Assembly: GCF_001905725.1 (NCBI RefSeq) | Contig: NZ_LIWB01000003.1 | Coordinates: 147,575-211,574, forward strand | Length of the DNA stretch: 64,000 nt | Source of the DNA: Streptomyces sp. CB02400 | Lineage (GTDB): Bacteria > Actinomycetota > Actinomycetes > Streptomycetales > Streptomycetaceae | Direction: 5' to 3' | Shown here: piece after piece, positions 53,755 to 64,000 of the stretch | Position numbering within the stretch: the first letter of the stretch is position 1 | How the letters are laid out: the number at the start of each line of letters is the position of its first letter | The notes under the pieces: model-generated | Databases searched by the model: none | What the model was told of the DNA's origin: nothing | The model's input: the letters and a program-made list of their open reading frames with translations, nothing else | Program-made: the position numbers and the translations under genes

Positions 53755-54765
53755 ATGACCGCTTCGCCTGGCCGCCGTGTCCTGCTCGCCGCCCCCCGTG
53801 GCTACTGCGCGGGGGTGGACCGCGCCGTGATCGCCGTCGAGAAGGCCCTGGAGCAGTACGGGGCCCCCGTCTACGTCCGGCACGAGATCGTGCACAACAA
53901 GTACGTCGTGCAGACCCTGGAGAAGAAGGGCGCGATCTTCGTCGAACGGACGGAGGAGGTGCCCCCGGGCAACATCGTCATGTTCTCCGCGCACGGCGTC
54001 GCCCCCGTCGTCCACGAGGAGGCCGAGCGCGGCCGGCTCGCCACCATCGACGCCACCTGCCCGCTGGTCACCAAGGTCCACAAGGAAGCCGTCCGCTTCG
54101 CAGGCGACGACTACGACATCCTCCTGATCGGCCACGAGGGCCACGAGGAGGTCATCGGCACCTCCGGCGAGGCCCCCGACCACATCCAGCTCGTCGACGG
54201 GCCGGGCGACGTCGCGAAGGTCGAGGTCCGCGACCCCTCCAAGGTCGTCTGGCTCTCCCAGACCACGTTGAGCGTCGACGAGACCATGGAGACCGTCGAC
54301 GCCCTCAAGGAGAAGTTCCCCCAGCTGATCTCCCCGCCCAGCGACGACATCTGCTACGCCACGCAGAACCGCCAGCTCGCGGTCAAGCAGATGGGCGCCG
54401 AGGCGGACCTGGTGATCGTGGTCGGCTCGCGCAACTCCTCCAACTCCAAGCGGCTGGTGGAGGTCGCCAAGCTGGCCGGCGCCCGCGCGGCGTACCTGGT
54501 GGACTTCGCCGACGAGATCGACGAGGCCTGGCTGGAGGGCGTGACCACGGTCGGCGTCACCTCGGGCGCCTCGGTGCCGGAGATCCTGGTCGAGCAGGTC
54601 CTCGAATGGCTGTCGGGGCGCGGCTTCGAGGACGTCGAGCTCGTCAAGGCGGCCGAGGAGTCCATCATCTTCTCCCTGCCGAAGGAGCTCCGCCGCGACC
54701 TGCGCGAGGAGGCGGCGGCCCTGGTGGCCGAGCGCGGCGGCTCCGGGGCGGACTCCGCGCGGTGA
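53755..54765 (+). CDS. ispH: 4-hydroxy-3-methylbut-2-enyl diphosphate reductase
   Basis: Last enzyme of the MEP isoprenoid pathway, making IPP and DMAPP with a [4Fe-4S] cluster. The three cluster Cys lie in [19 protein letters not shown] and [11 protein letters not shown]; the catalytic Glu/His context ARAAYLVDF and [11 protein letters not shown] are present. The 336-residue length from the ATG at 53755 is usual; an ATG three codons earlier is possible. Confidence 0.95.
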   Translation: MTASPGRRVLLAAPRGYCAGVDRAVIAVEKALEQYGAPVYVRHEIVHNKYVVQTLEKKGAIFVERTEEVPPGNIVMFSAHGVAPVVHEEAERGRLATIDATCPLVTKVHKEAVRFAGDDYDILLIGHEGHEEVIGTSGEAPDHIQLVDGPGDVAKVEVRDPSKVVWLSQTTLSVDETMETVDALKEKFPQLISPPSDDICYATQNRQLAVKQMGAEADLVIVVGSRNSSNSKRLVEVAKLAGARAAYLVDFADEIDEAWLEGVTTVGVTSGASVPEILVEQVLEWLSGRGFEDVELVKAAEESIIFSLPKELRRDLREEAAALVAERGGSGADSAR

Positions 54766-54836
54766 CGGCGGAACGGGGGTGACGGTCACGGAGGCCGGCT
54801 GACGTGACTGTCCGTCGTACGTCGTAACGTAGGGCC

Positions 54837-55583
<747 letters not shown>

Positions 55584-55589
55584 GGGACA

Positions 55590-56174
55590 TCAGGGGCGGG
55601 GGCGGTTCCGCGCGGCGCGCCGGTTGATCCCGCGCACCCGGCGCACCCTGCGGCCGAGCACGAGCAGGCTCGCGACCAGCGTCCCGCCGTAGAGCCACCC
55701 GGCCTGGGTGGCGAGGCCCGTCACCATCCCCATCAGCCGGTCGGCGGTGCCGCCGCCACCCTCGTCGGCGAGCGGGACCAGCCCCACGGCGAAGGCGATC
55801 GGCACCACGACGGGCGCGATGAGCAGGTCCCCCTCGCGCACCCACAGCGCGGTCAGCACGCACACCGGCAGGAAGAGCACGCCGTACACGGTCCCTGACG
55901 CCCCGAACAGCGCCTCGGCCAGCAGACCGAGTACGAGCATCACCAGCCCGCAGAACAGGGTCGAGCCCAGCCCGGTGAGCCGCGGGTTGGGCAGCCGCCG
56001 GACCGCGGGCGGGGGAGCGGGCCGGCCCTCCGGCGCACGGGCGGGCCGCGCGACCTTTCCTCCCGAGGCCCGCCCCGCCTGCGGAGGCAGCGGCGGCTCG
56101 GCCGGCCCGGCAGGCCTGTCACGTCGCGGTCCGTACCGTCCGTACCGCGCGGGTCGCGTCCTGTGTTGCTCCAC
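55590..56174 (-). CDS. Membrane protein (DUF6542-like)
   Basis: A 194-residue protein. The first 75 residues are Arg/Pro-rich and disordered. Four hydrophobic helices follow ([70 protein letters not shown]). It ends in a very basic tail. GTG at 56174 is the likely start but has no good binding site. It converges on ppgK with a 6-base gap. Function unknown. Confidence 0.75.
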   Translation of the reverse strand: MEQHRTRPARYGRYGPRRDRPAGPAEPPLPPQAGRASGGKVARPARAPEGRPAPPPAVRRLPNPRLTGLGSTLFCGLVMLVLGLLAEALFGASGTVYGVLFLPVCVLTALWVREGDLLIAPVVVPIAFAVGLVPLADEGGGGTADRLMGMVTGLATQAGWLYGGTLVASLLVLGRRVRRVRGINRRAARNRPRP

Positions 56175-56355
56175 TGCACCAACGTAGGTCGTTTTATGTG
56201 CCGAACCGCCCGTCAGACACGCCGGGATCGCGGTCCGGCCGGACGTTCGACATGTCGCCGGGTCGCGGGCGGGCACGCCGTAGACTGGTGGATCGGCCCG
56301 CACAGCCCAGTCGGCCGGTCCTCGCCCCTCATCCTCACGTACGGGAAGTCGCAAC

Positions 56356-57444
<1,089 letters not shown>

Positions 57445-57873
57445 CGTCCCGTCAAGAGGTGTGCCCGGCCAGCTCGCCGGCGTCCGGGCGTGAGCTTCTG
57501 TTCGCAGGGAGACGTAGCCCCGTGACGAGGGGGCGGTGGCAAGCCGGGCCGGCGGAGCCGGCGTGACAGTGACGCCGCCTCGGTCCTTGACGACCTCCGC
57601 AGAAGGGTCGCACAGGAGTGTCAGATCCTCGGGGTCGGACGTGCCGGTGGTCGTGAACCTTTGGTGGTGGACAGCTCCTACGGCCCCGGCTGTTCCGCGC
57701 CGCCTTCTCCCGCATCCGGGAAATCCGCGCACAGGGGCGCCTGACCTGCGGCAGCGCAGGCCAGGCGCCCCGTCCGATGGGACATCGGCACCTTGCCAGG
57801 ACTGGACGGGCACCCCCTCCGGGGCCGGAGCGGGGTGGCAGGATGCGGGGACTGCGGGAGAGGGGCGGGACGC
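57445..57873. other. Intergenic region at the border of the variable end
   Basis: About 430 bases with no supported gene. It carries a strong hairpin (57734-57771). The sequence between ychF and that hairpin looks degenerate and may contain old gene fragments that I cannot identify. Confidence 0.4.
57734..57771. terminator. Strong hairpin before SNF2 gene
   Basis: A 10-bp outer stem, a 1x1 mismatch and a 6-bp inner stem (57734-57750 with 57755-57771), loop GCAG. It insulates the helicase gene from ychF. Confidence 0.65.
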
Positions 57874-60054
57874 GTGGGGCGTGGCGAGCGTGGCACGGTC
57901 GCGAGGGGAGCGCGGCTGTACGAGGCGGCGCAGGCGTTGGCCGGTGATCACGGCAGGGCGGTCGGGACGGTACGGGCGGCGCTCAAGCCGATTCACGACG
58001 CGGCGGTCGCGCGGGAGCTCGACGCCATCCCCGTCGCCCGGCTGCAGGACGTGACCGAAGGACGCCTGCGGCTGGGAAGCGTCGAGAAGAACGGCCTTGG
58101 CACGGTGGGCCGTGTTCTCGAAGCGGGTCCCTATCGGTTGCGGCAGATTCCCGGTGTCGGGCAGCGCACTGTCGACCAGGTCCTCGCCGCCGCTCGCCGG
58201 CTGTCCGAAGCGGTGCACGAGACGGTGGCCGTCCACATCGACGTGGACCGGCCGGAGCCGAGCACCACCGCGCTCGTCATGGCTCTGCACGTACTGGTGG
58301 AAGCCGGCCCGGACGCCCGGCGCGCGGTCGACCGAGCCGCAGCCCTGTCGGAACGGCTCGGCCCGTTGCTGGCCGACGCGAGGCCCGCCACCGGGCGTTT
58401 CAGAATGCTGCTGGCCGGCCGGGAGAAGAAGGCACGTGCCCTGGCGGCGGTCACCGAGATCCGCTCACTGGTGGACGAAGCGGAGCAGGCCGGTCTGCCC
58501 GAGCTGCTCGCCCAGGCCTCGGTGGACCTGCTGCGTGGGCCTTCGTCCGACATCGCGGCATGGGTGGACTTCGAACTCCGCTCCGCGGAGTACTACAGCC
58601 TGCTCGCCGAGATCTCCGGGCGGCTGCCGGATGCGGCAGCCGCCGAGGGGTTCCTGCCGGAGGAGATCGCCGAGCGGGTACGGACGCAACAGCTCGACGA
58701 CTCGCGCCGGAGGGTCTCCCTGCGCGGTTACCAGGCGTTCGGCGCGCGATTCGTCCTTGCGCAGCGCAAGGTGATACTCGGCGACGAGATGGGTCTCGGG
58801 AAGACCATCCAGGCGATTGCCGTGCTGGCACACCTGGCCGCCGAGGGGCAGAGCCATTTCATGGTCGTCTGCCCGGCGAGCGTTCTCGTGAACTGGACCC
58901 GGGAGATCGAGGCCCGCAGCGCGCTTCGAGTCATGGTGCTCCACGGCCCCGACCGGCACCACGCGTTCGCCGACTGGAAGGGGCGGGGCGGGGTGGGGGT
59001 GACCACGTTCGACGCCCTGCGCGGCTTTCCGGCGCCGGGCGGTGGGGAGGTCGGACTGCTCGTCGTCGACGAGGCGCACTCCGTGAAGAACCCGAAGACC
59101 AAGCGGTCCCAGACGGTCGCCCTGTGGACGGAGCGTTGTGAGCGCGGCCTCTTCATGACCGGAACCCCGATGGAAAACCGGGTCGCGGAGTTCCGCAACT
59201 TGGTCCGGATGCTCGACGAAGAGGTGGCGGACTCCCTCGGCGAGCGGGACGCCCTGGCCGGATCGGTCGCCTTCCGCAAGGCCGTCGCCCCGGTCTACCT
59301 GAGGCGCAATCAGGAAGACGTGCTGACGGAACTCCCGAGTCTTCAGCAGACCGACGAGTGGGAGGAACTGAGCGCGTCGGACGAGGAGGCATACCGCGAA
59401 GCCGTGCGTGCGGGCAACTTCATGGCGATGCGCAGGGCCGCGTACACGCGCCCCGAGAAGTCGGCCAAGCTGGACCGGCTCCGCGAGCTCGTTCAGGAGG
59501 CGGGTGAGAACGGGCAGAAGACAGTGGTCTTCTCCAATTTCAAGGACGTGCTGGGCGTGGTGCGGGCGGCGCTCGCTGTGGGCCCCACTGCCGGTGTCCC
59601 GGTGCTCGGTCCGCTCACCGGCAGCGTCCCGGCCGGGCGGAGGCAGCAGATCGTCGACGACTTCACCGGGGTCTCGGGGCCGGCGGTGCTCTTGGCACAG
59701 ATCCAGGCGGCCGGCGTCGGCCTCAATATGCAGGCTGCCTCCGTCGTCATCATCTGTGAACCGCAGATCAAGCCGACCATCGAACACCAGGCGGTGGCCC
59801 GGGCCCACCGCATGGGCCAGGTCAGGTCGGTCCACGTGCATCGTCTTCTCGCCACCGGGGGAGTGGACGAACGCATGGTGAGGATGCTGGAGGAGAAGAC
59901 CCGCCTGTTCGATGCCTACGCCCGCCGCAGCGCCGTGGCCGAAGCCACCCCGGACGCGGTCGACGTGTCGGACACCGAGCTGGCCCGCCGGATCGTCGAG
60001 GAGGAGCAGGCGCGTCTGGGGATGACTAACGGGAGGTCCACGGCAGCCGAGTGA
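57874..60054 (+). CDS. SNF2-family helicase-like ATPase with HhH motif
   Basis: A 726-residue DNA translocase. The N-terminal 280 residues contain a helix-hairpin-helix (RQIPGVGQRTVDQVLAAARRL) and helical regions. The SNF2 core has Walker A GDEMGLGKTIQ (about 303), FMVVCPASVLVNW, Walker B VVDEAHSVKN, LFMTGTPMENRV, and helicase C motifs LLAQIQAAGVGLNM and EHQAVARAHRMGQ. GTG at 57874 has AGAGGGG 9 bases upstream. It stands alone, with no obvious nuclease or methylase beside it, so a defence role is possible but unsupported. Confidence 0.88.
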   Translation: MGRGERGTVARGARLYEAAQALAGDHGRAVGTVRAALKPIHDAAVARELDAIPVARLQDVTEGRLRLGSVEKNGLGTVGRVLEAGPYRLRQIPGVGQRTVDQVLAAARRLSEAVHETVAVHIDVDRPEPSTTALVMALHVLVEAGPDARRAVDRAAALSERLGPLLADARPATGRFRMLLAGREKKARALAAVTEIRSLVDEAEQAGLPELLAQASVDLLRGPSSDIAAWVDFELRSAEYYSLLAEISGRLPDAAAAEGFLPEEIAERVRTQQLDDSRRRVSLRGYQAFGARFVLAQRKVILGDEMGLGKTIQAIAVLAHLAAEGQSHFMVVCPASVLVNWTREIEARSALRVMVLHGPDRHHAFADWKGRGGVGVTTFDALRGFPAPGGGEVGLLVVDEAHSVKNPKTKRSQTVALWTERCERGLFMTGTPMENRVAEFRNLVRMLDEEVADSLGERDALAGSVAFRKAVAPVYLRRNQEDVLTELPSLQQTDEWEELSASDEEAYREAVRAGNFMAMRRAAYTRPEKSAKLDRLRELVQEAGENGQKTVVFSNFKDVLGVVRAALAVGPTAGVPVLGPLTGSVPAGRRQQIVDDFTGVSGPAVLLAQIQAAGVGLNMQAASVVIICEPQIKPTIEHQAVARAHRMGQVRSVHVHRLLATGGVDERMVRMLEEKTRLFDAYARRSAVAEATPDAVDVSDTELARRIVEEEQARLGMTNGRSTAAE

Positions 60055-60148
60055 GGGGCCCTCCGGTCCGCGACCAGTCCACAGGTCGGGTTCAGGCCGC
60101 GGGCGTTCCGTTTCGACGTGTGGCGGGCGCTCTGTCCCCTCCCGTCGA

Positions 60149-60643
60149 TCACCGATGATCAGGAAAGGGCTTCCTTGCCGTGATGTGAGGTGAAGGAAAG
60201 CCCGGAGAGCCGACCGCCTGACGGATCAGCTCGCGTACTCGTCGTCCCCATCCCATGCGGGAGGCGCGGCGGGCCGGCGCCCACCCGGGACGGATGGCAC
60301 GCGGGCCCTGCCCAGCCGCAGGTGATGACGTAGAGGCGGTGGAGAACGGCCGTACGGCCATGCGCTGCCCACCAGCAGGTTCCAGAGCTTCGTCGGCGGC
60401 AGCGGGTGCCTGACCGCTGAGTTTCAGGCCGAGGTCGATCAGCGCTCCTGTGCCCGCCGAGAGAACTGCCCGGCGCCCGACGAGCCAGATGGTCGGGGTG
60501 GCGGGGGTTTCGGCGGTGTCCGAGTCGCTCCCAGGGCGGACGGCCAGGCGCCACAGCTCGCCGTTCGCGCCGAGGAAGGCGTTGTACCGCCGGGCCAGTT
60601 CGGGGGACGCGGAGCGCTCCCCGCGCTCGACCTTGCTCATCAT
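60149..60643 (-). pseudogene. Truncated XRE-family regulator
   Basis: The frame opens with MMSKVERGERSASPELARRY, which is the second half of a cro/C1-type helix-turn-helix (SKIERGERxPSPEL). The first 40-45 residues of the domain are absent. GRRAVLSAGTGALIDLGLKL follows as in intact relatives, but after about residue 95 codon use and sequence lose protein-like character, which suggests a frameshift. A GGGGGAGGG site sits before the ATG, so a 164-residue product could still be made. I favour a decaying gene. Confidence 0.5.
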
Positions 60644-61020
60644 CACCCTCCCCCTTGAACAGTGACCGTGAGAACCGCGTGCCCTCACGGGAACTCTCGT
60701 TCAGCGGTCATCGGCTGACGCGAAGACCGATGACAGGCACCCGTTGTGAAGGGCCCGTTTCGCTTCGCGTCCGAGAGAGTCTGGCGCGAGGTGCGCCTCG
60801 GGAATCGGGGTTCGGCGGGGTTGCCTGTCGCCTCTTCCTTTCTCCGTCCGTTCCTCCTCACAAGCCGCTTCGGCCACGCTCGGGAGAGGGTGATCGAGAA
60901 CGGCAGGGTGAGACTTTGCCGACCGCACCTGGAGTGATGGCCTCCTGTTGCTCGACGAGGTCATTCACTAACATGCATGTTGCTAACATTCTGGTTAGTT
61001 ACATACGTGGAGGTGGGGGC
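60644..61020. other. Intergenic region with AT-rich promoter of the ATPase gene
   Basis: No supported gene. The right edge (60961-61005) is strikingly AT-rich compared with the rest of the window and contains two dyads, described separately. Confidence 0.5.
60970..60998. promoter_or_regulatory. Two dyads upstream of DUF234 ATPase
   Basis: AACATGCATGTT (60970-60981) is a perfect 12-bp palindrome. CTAAC-ATTCTG-GTTAG (60983-60998) is a 5-bp inverted repeat. CTAACAT also recurs directly. They lie 23-50 bases before the ATG and probably form an operator or promoter. Confidence 0.6.
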
Positions 61021-62439
61021 ATGGTGGACTTCGTGGGTCGTCGGCAGGAACTGGCGGCGTTGGAGCGAGAGCTGCGGAAGGTGGCGGCAGGGGTCGGCGG
61101 GGAGCGGCCCGGTCGGTGCGTGATGTTGCGTGGGCGGCGCCGGGTGGGCAAGTCGCGGCTGGTCGAGCGGTTCGCGGAGCGCTCTGGGGCCCCGTTCTTG
61201 TTTTATGCGGCGACCGGTGCGTCCCCTGATGATGATCTTGCACGGCTCGCCCGGGACGCCCAGGCATCGACGCTGCCGATGGCGCGGCTCGTGGCCGCCG
61301 CGCGGCCGGAGAGCTGGGACGCCGCGTTCGATGTGCTGGCAGCGGCGCTGCCCGCCGACCGGGCGAGCGTGCTGGTCATCGACGAGGTGCCGTACCTGAT
61401 GGACACCGGCGGTGCCTTTGAGGGGATGCTGCAACGGGCCTGGGACCGGGTGCTGGAGGCCAAGCCGGTGCTGCTGGTCCTCATCGGTTCCGATCTGTCG
61501 ATGATGGAGGCCCTGAACAGCTACGGGCGTCCCTTCCATCAGCGCGGCCGGGAGATGGTGCTGGGACCCCTGAACCCCGCCGAGGTGGGGCAGATGCTCG
61601 GGTTGGAACCGGCGGAAGCCTTCGATGCCGCGCTGGTCACCGGCGGGCTGCCGCTGGTCTGCGCGGAGTGGCCGCGAGGCGCGGGACTGTGGGACTTCCT
61701 CGGAGAGGCGCTGAGCGACCCGGTCTCGGCCCTGCTGGTGTCGGCCGAGCGCTCGCTGGCTGCCGAATTCCCCCCGCAGGCTCAGGCACGTACGGTGCTG
61801 GCGGCCATCGGCAGTGGCGAGCGGACTTTCACCAACATCGCCCGTGCGGCCGGGGGAATCGGGGCCACGCCGCTGCAGCGAGCCCTGGAACTGCTCACGA
61901 ACAAGCGGATCATCGCTGCGGAGCTGCCCGTGTCGCCGCGTCCGTCGAAGGATCGCCGCTACCGGGTGGCAGATCCCTACCTGCGCTTCTGGCTGCACCT
62001 GCTCGGCCCGTCCATGGAAGAGATCGAGCGTGGGCGGGGCGACCTGGCCTTGGCCCGCATCCGGGAGAACTGGACCAGTTGGCGCGGTCGGGCCGTCGAG
62101 CCCCTTGTCCGCGAGGCCCTGGCGCGGATGCTGCCCGATGACAGGCTGCCCGCGGCCCCCGCAGTGGGCGGCTACTGGACCCGCACCAACGACGTCGAGA
62201 TCGACATCGTCGGGGCGGACCGCGCCCCCATCGCCAAGGAACTGCTTTTCGTCGGCTCCATCAAGTGGCTGGAGCAGTCGCCCTTCGACCGGCATGACCT
62301 GGCAGCCCTCCATCGGCACCGGGCCGCCCTCACCGGCGAACCCGTTCCAGTCGTGGCGGTCTCGCGCAGCGGTGTCGACTGTCCGGGGCTCGACACCTCC
62401 TACGGCCCCGGCGATTTGCTGACCGCCTGGCCGCTGTGA
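61021..62439 (+). CDS. AAA+ ATPase with DUF234 domain
   Basis: A 472-residue ATPase of the archaeal-type ATPase_2/DUF234 group. FVGRRQELAALERELRKV starts the domain; Walker A is GRRRVGKSRL (about 39-48), Walker B VLVIDEVPYLM, followed by VLLVLIGSDLSMM (sensor 1-like). A winged-helix region (ERTFTNIARAAGGIGATPLQRALELL) leads to the DUF234 nuclease-like C-terminus (YRVADPYLRFWLHLL, TNDVEIDIVGADR). In DUF234 proteins D and E residues near that last block suggest a PD-(D/E)xK fold. GGAGG precedes the ATG. Role unknown; possibly mobile. Confidence 0.88.
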   Translation: MVDFVGRRQELAALERELRKVAAGVGGERPGRCVMLRGRRRVGKSRLVERFAERSGAPFLFYAATGASPDDDLARLARDAQASTLPMARLVAAARPESWDAAFDVLAAALPADRASVLVIDEVPYLMDTGGAFEGMLQRAWDRVLEAKPVLLVLIGSDLSMMEALNSYGRPFHQRGREMVLGPLNPAEVGQMLGLEPAEAFDAALVTGGLPLVCAEWPRGAGLWDFLGEALSDPVSALLVSAERSLAAEFPPQAQARTVLAAIGSGERTFTNIARAAGGIGATPLQRALELLTNKRIIAAELPVSPRPSKDRRYRVADPYLRFWLHLLGPSMEEIERGRGDLALARIRENWTSWRGRAVEPLVREALARMLPDDRLPAAPAVGGYWTRTNDVEIDIVGADRAPIAKELLFVGSIKWLEQSPFDRHDLAALHRHRAALTGEPVPVVAVSRSGVDCPGLDTSYGPGDLLTAWPL

Positions 62440-62605
62440 GCGGCGAACGGCAGGTGAGGAGCGGGAACTGGTGAGTGCGATCAGGCTGCGAAAGCCGGAG
62501 ACGCCTCGCGGACCTCGGCCCGTAGCCGGCGTTCCTGAGGCCTCTCGTACTTCGTCGCGGATCCCCTTCCGGGAAGACTTCGTGTTTCCGCAGGTCACAT
62601 GAGTC

Positions 62606-62860
62606 ATGGTGGAGCGGTCTTCTCGCTACTGCTTCCTTCCGCTCGAGGTCGTGATGTCCGTCGACGTATGTACGCCGGGCTTCTCCTCTCGGCAGGACCC
62701 GCAGTGGTTCTTTCACCGCGGTGACGGCACGGCGTTCATGGGGGTGGTCTGCCGAGGCGGTGGAGAGCTTTCTGGGTGCTCTGGACAGGTACGGCCAGCC
62801 CACCGGCTACCTCTTCATGTGCCGCGTGTGCGGTCGATGTGCGGCCGCCCCGGCCGTAGG
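62606..62860 (+). pseudogene. Fragment of a CbrC-like gene
   Basis: Two frames carry pieces that read like the C-terminal part of CbrC (UPF0167) proteins: PQWFFHRGDGTAFMG in one frame, then AEAVESFLGALDRYGQPTG and YLFMCRVCG in another. The frame shifts near 62745, and the Cys-rich end breaks off at about 62835. Upstream sequence of the gene is missing. Assignment rests on my memory of the family pattern. Confidence 0.4.
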
Positions 62861-62966
62861 ACGCGCTGTTCAGTTCGCGACAGCGCGGGTGGCCCGAGTC
62901 CTTCCTCGTCACGTAGCGCTCGATTACGTAGCCGTAGCCGATCTCCTCGGGGTGCTGGAACGCCAT
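62736..62966 (-). CDS. Short hypothetical protein, possibly truncated
   Basis: A 76-residue reading frame starting MAFQHPEEIGYGYVIERYV. GGAGAGG lies 6 bases upstream and the ATG is 3 bases past the stop of the HEAT-repeat gene, so it looks co-transcribed. After about residue 45 it runs antisense through the CbrC-like fragment, so the C-terminus may be artificial. Not recognised. Confidence 0.45.
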   Translation of the reverse strand: MAFQHPEEIGYGYVIERYVTRKDSGHPRCRELNSASYGRGGRTSTAHAAHEEVAGGLAVPVQSTQKALHRLGRPPP

Positions 62967-62969
62967 CGG

Positions 62970-63701
62970 TCACCTCTCCGAGTACAGGTCGGTACGGTCG
63001 ATCCAGGTGGGGGCGACGAAGATGCTGTCGCCGGCGGGGGCTTCGGAGGCTTCCAGCAGGGACCAGGTGCGGGACTCTTCGACCAGGTGCTCCCAGGGCG
63101 CGGTCCAGTCGAGTTCCCAGTCCAGGTTGGGGCCGGAGACGCCGTATGTGCCGCTGGCGTCCACCCGCCAGAACTGGGAGTAGAGGATCACCTGGGCGTG
63201 GTCGGCCAGGTCGTCGATGATCTCGGTGAAGTGGGCCGAGGGCCAGCCAGGGGCGTTGTCCGCGGCGGTGGCTCGTAGGCGCGCGGTGAGCGGTGGGACG
63301 ACGGGGGTGCGTGCGCCGAGTTCGGTCAGGGCCCAGCGGATGCCGCCCGGCTCGCTCCAGTCCGGTGGCGTCGCCCGTTCCAGGCAGGCGCGGTAGGCGC
63401 GGCGCAAGGGCTCGACCGCGCCGTCGATCTTCAGGCTCGCCAGGGTCATCGCCGCCCATTCCCGGACGGTGGACTCGTCGCTGTCCAGGAGGGCGATCAG
63501 GGCGGGGCCGCAGCGTGGGTCCGCCACCTCTTCGAAGATCTCGATGGCGGTCAGCTGCCCGAAGCCGCCGAGGGAGGGCAGTCCGTCGATGATGGCGGGG
63601 ATGGCCTCGGAGCCGATGTCGATCAGTTCTGCGCGGGCGTCGTACGACGGGCCGGTCGAGTCGTCGAGCTGCTGGATGAGTCTCTCGATGTGGGTGGTCA
63701 T
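62970..63701 (-). CDS. HEAT-repeat protein
   Basis: A 243-residue protein. N-terminal helices (THIERLIQQLDDSTG, DARAELIDIGSEAIPAIIDGL, CGPALIALLDSDESTVREWAAMTLASL) form HEAT-like repeats (about 1-120). The C-terminal half has FTEIIDDLADHAQVILYSQFWRVDASG and WTAPWEHLVEESRTW, a pattern I do not recognise. The ATG at 63701 with GGGA upstream is a reasonable start. Likely a protein-interaction scaffold. Confidence 0.75.
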   Translation of the reverse strand: MTTHIERLIQQLDDSTGPSYDARAELIDIGSEAIPAIIDGLPSLGGFGQLTAIEIFEEVADPRCGPALIALLDSDESTVREWAAMTLASLKIDGAVEPLRRAYRACLERATPPDWSEPGGIRWALTELGARTPVVPPLTARLRATAADNAPGWPSAHFTEIIDDLADHAQVILYSQFWRVDASGTYGVSGPNLDWELDWTAPWEHLVEESRTWSLLEASEAPAGDSIFVAPTWIDRTDLYSER

Positions 63702-63727
63702 GGGTGGTCCCGGCGCCAGCATGCAGG

Positions 63728-63934
63728 TCAGAAGGGGCCCAGCTCTTCGGAATCGGGCCCCTGGGTTTTCCCGTGCCGGATCGGTGCCGGGTCTCCCACG
63801 GTGGGCTCCGGCGGGCCTGCCGAGTGCCTGACGATGCGTCGGGAACGGATCTGCTTCACTTCCTGGTCGAGGGCCCAGGCGTCGGCGACCGGGCCGAGGT
63901 GGCCGAGCTTGTCGGGATTGATGACGGAGGGCAT
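63728..63934 (-). CDS. Possible small hypothetical protein
   Basis: A 68-residue frame (MPSVINPDKLGHLGPVADAW at the start) ending 27 bases before the HEAT-repeat gene on the same strand. Codon use is plausible, but there is no good ribosome binding site and no family I can name. Confidence 0.3.
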   Translation of the reverse strand: MPSVINPDKLGHLGPVADAWALDQEVKQIRSRRIVRHSAGPPEPTVGDPAPIRHGKTQGPDSEELGPF

Positions 63935-64000
63935 CGGCGTCGATCATCATACGGACGACCCTAGAAGGTGACCTGAGCCGGAAAACGGGAACGAGCTCCT

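Noticed and set aside
57874..62439. A DISARM-like or other named defence system formed by the SNF2 and DUF234 genes
   Set aside because: No methyltransferase, DUF1998 or phospholipase D partner is present, and the two genes are not in one operon.

Overview
The window is chromosomal DNA from a Streptomyces or very close relative. The evidence is very high GC with near-total G/C at third codon positions, many GTG starts, GGAGG-type ribosome binding sites, a WhiB-family gene, a chitinase with the 12-bp repeats typical of Streptomyces chitinase promoters, and a housekeeping gene order (ahpCD/oxyR, fumC, class I fumarase, whiB-like, glpX, xseAB, ispH, ppgK, ychF) that I recall from Streptomyces chromosomes. 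I see no rRNA, tRNA, CRISPR array or intact insertion sequence.

Left part (1-24 kb). A secreted GH18 chitinase reads leftward. It is followed by a complete-looking Tad/Flp pilus cluster reading right: an unknown zinc-ribbon protein, CpaB, TadZ/CpaE, two TadE-like pseudopilins, TadA, TadB, TadC, a histidine kinase/response regulator pair, the Flp pilin, a TadG-like protein, a lipoprotein and an OmpA-domain protein. No prepilin peptidase gene is visible. Small leftward genes follow (ASCH, DUF192, discoidin-like). At 16.7-20.3 kb lies the most striking locus: a 775-residue protein that joins four membrane helices, an Flp-pilin-like prepilin segment, a Gly/Asp linker, a pretoxin-like region and a C-terminal restriction-endonuclease-fold toxin (Tox-REase-5 type). 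Directly behind it are an Imm52-like immunity gene and a second small gene. Next come a broken lipoprotein gene with an intact secreted partner, an LLM oxidoreductase and a methyltransferase.

Middle part (24-42 kb): isoprenyl (cis-prenyl) diphosphate synthase, PIN-PhoH ATPase, a secreted lytic transglycosylase, an AI-2E-family permease, the ahpCD operon divergent from oxyR, a PadR-ABC transporter operon with a clear operator, an SPFH/ribbon-helix-helix pair behind a palindrome, a bifunctional penicillin-binding protein, and a multidomain SpoIIE-type phosphatase.

Right part (42-57.4 kb) is housekeeping: DUF402, two fumarases (class II and class I) flanking a secreted M28 aminopeptidase, a DUF1707 protein, WhiB-like, GlpX, DUF4245, nitroreductase, XseAB, IspH, polyphosphate glucokinase, a membrane protein and YchF. 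A 93-bp tandem repeat array lies between whiB-like and glpX. From about 57.4 kb to the end the character changes: a stand-alone SNF2 helicase, a truncated XRE regulator, a DUF234-type ATPase with an unusually AT-rich promoter, decayed fragments and a HEAT-repeat protein. This looks like a variable, accessory end.

Working together: the Tad genes probably build a thin surface pilus controlled by the adjacent two-component system. The pilin-headed toxin may use the same processing or export machinery. AhpC/AhpD/OxyR form a peroxide response, and the fumarases, GlpX and PpgK belong to central carbon metabolism.
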